Positions 58,843 through 64,000 of a stretch of 64,000 nt of DNA are shown piece after piece. The DNA lies in assembly GCA_036226585.1 (NCBI GenBank), contig CP108997.1:2914001-2978000 (forward strand), in the 5' to 3' direction. Below the pieces are notes generated by a model, which saw only the letters and a list, made by a program, of their open reading frames with translations, was not told where the DNA came from and searched no databases. The DNA comes from Streptomyces sp. NBC_00708 (GTDB taxonomy: Bacteria > Actinomycetota > Actinomycetes > Streptomycetales > Streptomycetaceae). Positions within the stretch are counted from its first letter, which is position 1. The number at the start of each line of letters is the position of its first letter. Both the position numbers and the translations under genes were made by a program.

Positions 58843-59451
58843 TCACTTCTCCGCGATCAGCGGGTCGATCATCTTGTGCAGCTGGGTGTCGTCGATCCCG
58901 CCCACGAAGCGGGCGGCGAGCTTGCCCTCACGGTCGATGACGACGGTCGACGGGATGGACTGGAGGCGGAAGGTGCCCTTGGGGAAGCGCAGCAGGAGCT
59001 TCCCGGTCCGGTCGTAGAAGCTGGGATAGGTGATCCCGTGGTCCTCCTCGAAGCTGAGGGCGTTGCTCCGGGAGTTGTCACGGGTGTTGATGCCCACGAA
59101 CTGGACGCCCTGGTCCTTGGTCTCCTCGGCCACCTTGGTGAAGTACTTCGACTCCAGCCGGCAGGGGGCGCACCAGGAGCCCCAGGCGTTGATGACGATG
59201 ATCTTGCCCTTGTACGCGGCGAGGTCGAGGGCCTTGCCGTCCAGCGTCTCGCCGTCGAGCTTCGGTGCGTCGGCGCGCTCGCCCTTGGCGGCGGTGGAGA
59301 GGCCGCCGGTGCCCGTGACGAAGTTGGTGTCGCCGCCGCCACTGGTCTGGTTGCCGGAGTCGCACGCGGTCAGCGTCAGTGCGAGCGCGGCGGCCGCCAG
59401 GGGGGCGGCGAGCAGGGTGGAGCGGCGTCGGGGTGCGCGGCCATGGCTCAT
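58843..59451 (-). CDS. TlpA/ResA-like thioredoxin lipoprotein
   Basis: A 202-residue membrane-anchored thiol-disulfide reductase that receives electrons from CcdA and reduces apocytochrome c. The signal peptide ends in the lipobox LTAC with Cys30, and the active site WCAPC has Cys94 and Cys97, followed by the ResA-like VQFVGINTRDN and the cis-Pro segment SIPSTVVIDREG. ATG 59451 starts the signal peptide MSHGRAPRRR. It is the first gene of the tlpA-ccdA-resB-ccsB operon, so the promoter is in the 67-base gap or upstream. Confidence 0.94.
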   Translation of the reverse strand: MSHGRAPRRRSTLLAAPLAAAALALTLTACDSGNQTSGGGDTNFVTGTGGLSTAAKGERADAPKLDGETLDGKALDLAAYKGKIIVINAWGSWCAPCRLESKYFTKVAEETKDQGVQFVGINTRDNSRSNALSFEEDHGITYPSFYDRTGKLLLRFPKGTFRLQSIPSTVVIDREGKLAARFVGGIDDTQLHKMIDPLIAEK

Positions 59452-59485
59452 GTGAAAAGTTTCGCATGGCGGTTCCGGGGATCTT

Positions 59486-59505
59486 GGGCACCCCCCTCGG
59501 TGCCC
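59486..59505 (-). terminator. Hairpin downstream of the polysaccharide deacetylase gene
   Basis: A 7-bp stem (59486-59492 with 59499-59505) with a 6-base loop, 14 bases after the deacetylase stop. It separates the deacetylase gene from the tlpA operon. Confidence 0.5.
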
Positions 59506-59518
59506 GTAACGCCCGTTG

Positions 59519-60790
59519 TCAGGCTTGTTTAAAGAAGGCGTTCCAGCCGCCCGCGGGGGCCTCGCCGACCTGGAGTGTACGGAGCTTGGCGAGGACGGCC
59601 GGGTCCTGGACGTCGAGCCAGTCGACGAACTGCCGGAAGGAGACGAGGCGCACATCCGGTTTTCCGGCGATGTGCTTGAGCGCGTCCTCGACGGCGTCCA
59701 TATAGATGCCGCCGTTCCACTCCTCGAAGTGGTTTCCGACGTAGAAGGGGGCGCGGTTCGTCTCGTAGGCGCGCTTGAATCCGCTGAGGTAGGACTGCGT
59801 GGCCTGTTCGCGCCAGCCGGGATAGCGCGAGGGCATTCCCTTGGTCGAGTTCTGCGACTGGTTGGCGAGGATGTTGTAGTCCATGGAGAGGACTTCGAAG
59901 GTGTGCCCGGGGAAGGGGATGCCCTGGAGCGGCAGGTCCCAGACGCCCTGGCGTTTGGTGGGCCAGACCTGGGTTCCGCCGGGTGAGCTGGCGTCGTAGC
60001 GCCAGCCGAGCTTCTTGGCGGTGGGGAGCAGGTTGTCCTGGCCGAGCAGACAGGGGGTGCGGCCTCCGACGAGTTCCTTGCGGTAATCGAAGGGGAGCGA
60101 TTCCTCGTCGTTCCAGCCGGTGTTGGTGCGCCATTCGGTGACGAAGGAGATCGCCTGGTCGATTTCGCTCTGCCACTGGGCCGGGGTCCAGTTGCCGACC
60201 GATCCGGAACCGGCGCAGAAATGCCCGTTGAAGTGGGTGCCGATCTCGTGGCCGTCGAACCAGGCCTGCCGGACGTTTTTGAGCGTCTCCTTGAGGTGGC
60301 CGTCGGTGAGATAGCCGATGTCGGAGGCGCCGATGGGGTTGTTCGGCGGGCGGTAGAGGGATTTCTTCGATTCCGGGAGCAGATAGAGGCCGGAGAGGAA
60401 GAAGGTCATCGACGCGTCGTGTTCGCGGGCGAGTTCCAGAAAGCGGGGGAACAGTCCGTTGCCGACCTCGCCGGCGCCGTCCCAGGAAAAGATCACGAAC
60501 TGCGGGGGCGTCTGGCCGGGCTCGAGCGGAACGGGGGCCTGGGGCTGCTTGGGCTGCTTCCCCGTGTCGGCGGTGGAACCGTCACCGATGGCGCGGACGT
60601 CCTTCTTGGTCCCGGAACCCTTGGAGGTGCCGCCGGCGGCCTTGTGTCCGGTGGCGCCCTTGTCGGGGCTGGGGCTTCCGTCCCCGGCGCCGGCGCCCGA
60701 CGACCCGGCGGTGCTGCACCCCGCCACTCCTGCGGCGGCCGCGGCACCGAGACCGGCGCCCAGCAATCCCCTTCGGCTGATCTCACGCAT
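59519..60790 (-). CDS. Exported polysaccharide deacetylase-like lipoprotein
   Basis: A 423-residue secreted protein. The N-terminus MREISRRGLLGAG is a Tat-type signal and the lipobox VAGC places Cys25 as the lipidation site. After a Ser/Gly/Asp-rich linker, the NodB fold begins with FVIFSWDGAGE (D104) and the metal-binding His pair HEIGTHFNGH (H181, H186, H190); the usual TFDDGP motif has only one Asp here. Some members act on cell-wall glycans; this divergent clade may lack activity. ATG 60790 has GGGAAG upstream; ATG 60802 is possible. It is a single-gene unit between two hairpins. Confidence 0.83.
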   Translation of the reverse strand: MREISRRGLLGAGLGAAAAAGVAGCSTAGSSGAGAGDGSPSPDKGATGHKAAGGTSKGSGTKKDVRAIGDGSTADTGKQPKQPQAPVPLEPGQTPPQFVIFSWDGAGEVGNGLFPRFLELAREHDASMTFFLSGLYLLPESKKSLYRPPNNPIGASDIGYLTDGHLKETLKNVRQAWFDGHEIGTHFNGHFCAGSGSVGNWTPAQWQSEIDQAISFVTEWRTNTGWNDEESLPFDYRKELVGGRTPCLLGQDNLLPTAKKLGWRYDASSPGGTQVWPTKRQGVWDLPLQGIPFPGHTFEVLSMDYNILANQSQNSTKGMPSRYPGWREQATQSYLSGFKRAYETNRAPFYVGNHFEEWNGGIYMDAVEDALKHIAGKPDVRLVSFRQFVDWLDVQDPAVLAKLRTLQVGEAPAGGWNAFFKQA

Positions 60791-60904
60791 GCGGCTTCCC
60801 ATCTGCGGTCGTTTTGCCTCAAGTACATACAAACTGGCAAACGCTTAGATGGTTGTAGCCACACGGAGGTTCCCCCGATTAGCACATAATTCTTTACGAA
60901 ACCA

Positions 60905-60949
60905 GCCCCCAGCGTTGACCGAACATAGAACCGAATCCCCGCTGGGGGC
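60905..60949 (-). terminator. Hairpin downstream of the histidine phosphatase gene
   Basis: A 10-bp perfect stem (60905-60914 with 60940-60949) with a 25-base loop, 21 bases after the stop of the leftward hemL-phosphatase unit. Confidence 0.6.
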
Positions 60950-60970
60950 CTCATCACTCCTGGGTGAGCG

Positions 60971-61660
60971 CTACGCGCCGAACCCCTTCGACGCGCCCTT
61001 CACCGGCTTCGCGCCCGCCCGCAGGTGCGCGGGGACCAGATCGCGGGCCGGCTCCGAGTACCCGACGGAGACGATCTTGTCGCCCCGGTACGTGAAGCTG
61101 GTCAGCGAGGCGAGGGTGCACTGCCGCTTGCGCGGGTCGTGCCACAGCCGGCGCCGCTCCACGAAGCTGCGCACGATCCAGATCGGCAGCTGGTGGCTGA
61201 CGCAGACCGCCTCGTGACCCCGGGCCGCGTCCCGCGCCGCGTCGAGCGCGCCCATCATGCGGACGACCTGCTCGATGTACGGCTCGCCCCACGACGGGCG
61301 GAACGGGTTCGTCAGGTGCTTCCAGTTGTCCGGCTTGCGCAGCGCACCGTCGCCGACACCGAAGGTCTTGCCCTCGAAGACGTTGGCGGCCTCGATGAGG
61401 CGGCCGTCGGTCGCGAGGTCCAGGCCGTGCGACTTGGCGATCGGGGTCGCGGTCTCCTGGGCACGCTCCAGCGGGGAGGCGACGACGTGCGTGATGTCGC
61501 GCTTCTCCAGGTGCTCGGCGACCCGGTCGGCCATCTGCCGGCCCAGCTCGGAGAGGTGGTACCCGGGCCGGCGGCCGTACAGCACGCCCTCCGGGTTGTG
61601 CACCTCGCCGTGGCGCATCAGGTGGACCACGGTGATGTCGTCGGGATTCTTCTCGCTCAT
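60971..61660 (-). CDS. Histidine phosphatase (phosphoglycerate mutase-like)
   Basis: A 229-residue histidine-phosphatase family protein. The catalytic RHG is in [13 protein letters not shown] (R16, H17, G18), the second Arg in [10 protein letters not shown] near residue 80, and the second His in CVSHQLPIW. It is too short and divergent for a glycolytic mutase, so a phosphatase acting on a small metabolite is likely. The ATG at 61660 overlaps the hemL stop as ATGA, so translation is coupled; the arrangement is conserved in Streptomyces as far as I recall. Confidence 0.9.
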   Translation of the reverse strand: MSEKNPDDITVVHLMRHGEVHNPEGVLYGRRPGYHLSELGRQMADRVAEHLEKRDITHVVASPLERAQETATPIAKSHGLDLATDGRLIEAANVFEGKTFGVGDGALRKPDNWKHLTNPFRPSWGEPYIEQVVRMMGALDAARDAARGHEAVCVSHQLPIWIVRSFVERRRLWHDPRKRQCTLASLTSFTYRGDKIVSVGYSEPARDLVPAHLRAGAKPVKGASKGFGA

Positions 61661-62973
61661 GCGGTGGCCTCCGAGGCGGCGCGGGCGGCGGCGGGCAGGG
61701 CGGCGGCGATGCGCTCGACGGCCTGGGTGTCGTGGGCGGTGGAGACGAACCACGACTCGAACGCGGACGGCGGGAGGTACACACCCTGCGCCAGCATCGA
61801 GTGGAAGAACGGCGTGAAGCGGAAGGCTTCCTGCCGCTTGGCGTCCTCGTAGTCACGGACGGGCCCGTCGGTGAAGAAGACGGAGAACATGTTGCTCGCC
61901 GCCTGGACGGTGTGCGCGACGCCCTCCTTGTCCAGGGCGGCGCTCACCAGGCCCCGGATCTCGGCGGAGACCGCGTCCACCTTCGCGTACGCGGCGTCGT
62001 CCAGCAGCCGCAGCTGCGCGAGCCCGGCGGCGGTGGCGACCGGGTTACCGGACAGCGTGCCCGCCTGGTAGACCGGGCCGGCCGGGGCCAGGTGCGCCAT
62101 CACGTCGGCGCGCCCGCCGAACGCCGCGGCCGGGAAGCCGCCGCCCATGACCTTGCCGAAGGTCATCAGGTCCGGGCGGACCCCGTCGACGCCGAACCAG
62201 CCGGCCTTCGACGTACGGAATCCGGTCATCACCTCGTCGGAGATGTACAGGGCCCCGTTGGCGGCGCAGATCTCCTTGAGCCCCGCGTTGAACCCGTCCA
62301 GCGGCGGGACGACGCCCATGTTGCCCGGCGACGCCTCGGTGATCACGCAGGCGATCTCCCCGGGCTGCGCGGCGAACGCGGCGCGCACGGCCTCCAGGTC
62401 GTTGTACGGCAGCACGATCGTGTCGCCCGCCTGGGCGCCGGTGACCCCGGGCGTGTCCGGCAGCCCGAAGGTCGCGACGCCGGACCCGGCCGCGGCGAGC
62501 AGGGCGTCCACGTGCCCGTGGTAGCAGCCGGCGAACTTCACGACCTTGGCCCGGCCGGTGAACCCGCGGGCGAGGCGGATCGCGGACATGGTCGCCTCGG
62601 TCCCCGACGACACCAGCCGCACCTGCTCCACCGGCTCGACGCGCGCGACGATCTCCTCGGCGAGCGCGACCTCGCCCTCGCCGGGCGTACCGAACGAGGT
62701 GCCGCGGGCGACAGCCTCCTGAACTGCGGCGATCACCTCGGGGTGGGAGTGGCCGAGAATCATCGGCCCCCACGAGCACACGAGGTCGACGTACTCACGC
62801 CCATCGGCATCGGTCAGGTACGGACCGGTACCGGACACCATGAACCGGGGCGTACCGCCCACGGCCCGGAATGCTCGGACGGGAGAGTTCACGCCGCCGG
62901 GCGTCACGAGGGACGCGCGGTCGAAAAGCGTCTGCGAAACTGGGGCGTCATAGGGAAAGCTCACACATGCCAT
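61657..62973 (-). CDS. hemL: Glutamate-1-semialdehyde 2,1-aminomutase
   Basis: Converts glutamate-1-semialdehyde to 5-aminolevulinate in haem synthesis. The 438-residue class III aminotransferase-fold enzyme shows [12 protein letters not shown], the PLP cradle [16 protein letters not shown], and the Schiff-base lysine in [18 protein letters not shown] near residue 272. Starting at ATG 62973 gives [17 protein letters not shown] 62964 is an alternative, and neither has a strong ribosome site. It is the first gene of a two-gene unit with the histidine phosphatase. Haem made by this pathway is used by the Ccs system nearby. Confidence 0.96.
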   Translation of the reverse strand: MACVSFPYDAPVSQTLFDRASLVTPGGVNSPVRAFRAVGGTPRFMVSGTGPYLTDADGREYVDLVCSWGPMILGHSHPEVIAAVQEAVARGTSFGTPGEGEVALAEEIVARVEPVEQVRLVSSGTEATMSAIRLARGFTGRAKVVKFAGCYHGHVDALLAAAGSGVATFGLPDTPGVTGAQAGDTIVLPYNDLEAVRAAFAAQPGEIACVITEASPGNMGVVPPLDGFNAGLKEICAANGALYISDEVMTGFRTSKAGWFGVDGVRPDLMTFGKVMGGGFPAAAFGGRADVMAHLAPAGPVYQAGTLSGNPVATAAGLAQLRLLDDAAYAKVDAVSAEIRGLVSAALDKEGVAHTVQAASNMFSVFFTDGPVRDYEDAKRQEAFRFTPFFHSMLAQGVYLPPSAFESWFVSTAHDTQAVERIAAALPAAARAASEATA

Positions 62974-63268
62974 GGTGTCAGAGCCACGGACGGTCTTTGC
63001 GGACAGGTGTTTCACCGCACGCCCGTGGGGGAGGTCACTGACACGATGATCGGGTTGCACGGCGGGGGCTGTGCCTCCTAGTGAGTAGTCGGGTGGATGA
63101 GATATGCATCGCGGTGGCGGAGTGGGCGAAGGGACGGACGGCCCGGGGCCCGAGCCTGCCCGGCGTGGCCGGCACCGGCGGCGCGAGGCCGATCACACAC
63201 AGGGCATACAGGCCGGTGAGGCGCGGACAGGCGGTGGAGCCGGGAGCGGAAGTGGTGGCCGGGTGGGG
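62974..63268. other. Divergent intergenic region upstream of hemL
   Basis: About 295 bases between hemL and the rightward small gene. I see no RNA, repeat or operator. An in-frame ATG at 63104 would extend the right-hand gene by 55 codons of Gly/Arg-rich, unconserved sequence, and I do not consider that part coding. Confidence 0.4.
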
Positions 63269-63700
63269 GTGACCTACAAATATTTCGGTGCTCCCGACGG
63301 AGCCACCGCGGCACGCGTGCCCATCTCCATGCGCCCCGAGGAGCTCGGCGGCGACGAGCTCGGCATGGGCGGCATGTTCACCAAGATCAAGCCGGAGACG
63401 GTGGCCGCGATGGTCCTCACCGGCATACAGGGCATACCTCTGCACAAGGTCCCCCCGCTCGAACTGGTCGTCCTGCACCCCGACTACGCGGTGGTCAAGC
63501 TCCCGATGACGGTCGTCGACCCGCTGCGCGGCGTCGGCGAGGAGTCCGTGGGCGCCGCCGCCTTCATCTGGTCCACGGTCCCGGACCGCGGCGGCCCGCG
63601 CGACGCGTTCAACGTGTACCAGCTGCTCCACGAGTGGCAGGACTTCAGCCACCGGCTGCACGACGCGGGGCATCAGGCGTACTGCTTGGTCTGGCCGTAG
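63269..63700 (+). CDS. Conserved soluble protein of unknown function
   Basis: A 143-residue protein beginning VTYKYFGAPDGATAARVPI. It contains a regular alternation of strands and helices (PLELVVLHPDYAVVKLPMTVVDPLRG; AAFIWSTVPDRG; NVYQLLHEWQDFSHRLHDAGHQAYCLVWP). I recognise no domain. GTG 63269 is the likely start because the conserved-looking sequence begins there; the upstream extension is low-complexity. It lies 90 bases before the caspase-like gene on the same strand and could be co-expressed. The gene is real on codon bias alone. Confidence 0.75.
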   Translation: MTYKYFGAPDGATAARVPISMRPEELGGDELGMGGMFTKIKPETVAAMVLTGIQGIPLHKVPPLELVVLHPDYAVVKLPMTVVDPLRGVGEESVGAAAFIWSTVPDRGGPRDAFNVYQLLHEWQDFSHRLHDAGHQAYCLVWP

Positions 63701-63790
63701 CGGAGGGCGTTCGGGCCGTACTGTTGCGCTGACGACAGTGCGGCGCCAGGGGCCGGTGTTCCTGGCTCAGGGGGAGGAGACCGCTCCGTC

Positions 63791-64000
63791 ATGGGCGAGG
63801 GCGTATCACGGGCGCTGCTGATCGCGGCCCCTCAGCCGGGCATCGAGTTCGTCCACCGGGACCTGTCCCTCGTCCGGGAGGCCCTGCTCCGGTCCGACTA
63901 CCCGGCCTCGGCGATCACCGTGCTGGACACGGACCAGGCGACGGGGGACGACATCGCCCTGGCCCTCGACGCCTTCCTGGCCGCGTGCGAGGACGACGAC
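63791..64000 (+). CDS. Caspase-like (peptidase C14) protein, N-terminal part (3' end outside window)
   Basis: The frame opens at ATG 63791, with GGGGGAGGAGA upstream, and is still open at the window end; 70 residues are visible. The sequence RALLIAAPQPGIEFVHRDLS, LVREALLRSDY, ITVLDTDQATGDDI and LDAFLAACEDDD matches the first strand, first helix and following helix of bacterial caspase-family domains, where a later His and Cys form the active pair. Those residues lie beyond the window. Streptomyces caspase-like proteins often carry C-terminal sensor or NTPase domains, so the complete gene may be long. Call from the N-terminus only. Confidence 0.65.
   Translation, partial: MGEGVSRALLIAAPQPGIEFVHRDLSLVREALLRSDYPASAITVLDTDQATGDDIALALDAFLAACEDDD

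Noticed and set aside
63104..63268. A 55-codon extension of the small gene at 63269
   Set aside because: The segment is Gly/Arg-rich and looks like read-through of a GC-rich leader. The conserved-looking sequence begins at the GTG.
1..64000. CRISPR arrays, insertion sequences, rRNA genes or a biosynthetic gene cluster
   Set aside because: No spaced direct repeats, transposase, rRNA sequence, or polyketide, peptide-synthetase or terpene core gene was seen. The window looks like core chromosome.

Overview
The window is chromosomal DNA of a Streptomyces-type actinomycete. The coding sequence is very GC-rich with strong third-position GC bias, many starts are GTG, and only two genes carry the rare leucine codon TTA. 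The gene families (XRE/DUF5753 with DUF397, GPP34, FbiC, futalosine menaquinone genes, DUF4229, Ccs/Res cytochrome c maturation) are the usual Streptomyces set. Gene density is high, with about 64 protein genes. I see no insertion sequence, CRISPR array, rRNA or intact tRNA gene. One isolated 3' tRNA fragment near the left end (659-693) looks like an attachment-site scar.

Layout. 1-5.9 kb: the end of a membrane protein, the tRNA fragment, a GNAT acetyltransferase, argS, an HTH/P-loop kinase fusion with a TTA codon, a flavoprotein and a small GyrB-like ATPase. 5.9-13 kb: a large membrane protein, a D-Ala-D-Ala carboxypeptidase with a very long low-complexity N-terminus, a GPP34 protein, and the first XRE/DUF397 pair. 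13-18.3 kb: a sodium:solute symporter, an ADP-ribosylglycohydrolase homologue that has lost its metal-binding acidic residues, a phosphotransferase and a 2H phosphoesterase. 18.4-24.8 kb: the F420 chromophore synthase fbiC, a serine/threonine kinase, and a HelD-like helicase whose promoter region carries a perfect inverted repeat matching the rifamycin-associated element, which points to HelR. 24.8-26.5 kb: a compact ATPase/XRE/DUF397 triad in which the DUF397 protein has an internal tandem duplication.

26.5-36 kb: a DUF4333 lipoprotein, phosphotransferase, methyltransferase, F420-type oxidoreductase, a siderophore-interacting protein behind an iron box, an MFS exporter behind three copies of a 12-bp operator-like motif, and a DrrAB-type ABC exporter with a DUF4097 protein facing a divergent HTH_38/GbsR-like regulator. 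37-43 kb: a fatty-acid cluster (fadD, thiolase, high-molecular-weight FabG, MaoC dehydratase, TetR) with a palindromic operator between the divergent thiolase and fabG genes. 43-52 kb: a dicarboxylate symporter, then menaquinone genes of the futalosine route (mqnE, UbiX-, UbiA- and UbiD-like) mixed with an Lrp regulator, a rhomboid protease and a 45-codon small ORF. 51.8-53.8 kb: a small local regulon of a TTA-containing orphan gene, a GntR/UTRA regulator and a methyltransferase, with two near-identical operators flanking the regulator. 55-63 kb: the cytochrome c maturation operon (tlpA-ccdA-resB-ccsB), a polysaccharide deacetylase, a histidine phosphatase and hemL. The window ends inside a gene for a caspase-like protein.

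Links between genes. FbiC makes the F420 chromophore that the luciferase-like oxidoreductase at 30.4 kb probably uses. MqnE and the UbiX/UbiA/UbiD homologues act in menaquinone synthesis, while hemL and the Ccs genes supply haem and cytochrome c to the same respiratory chain. Transcription units are mostly short and end in GC-rich hairpins. Five convergent gene pairs overlap at their 3' ends.
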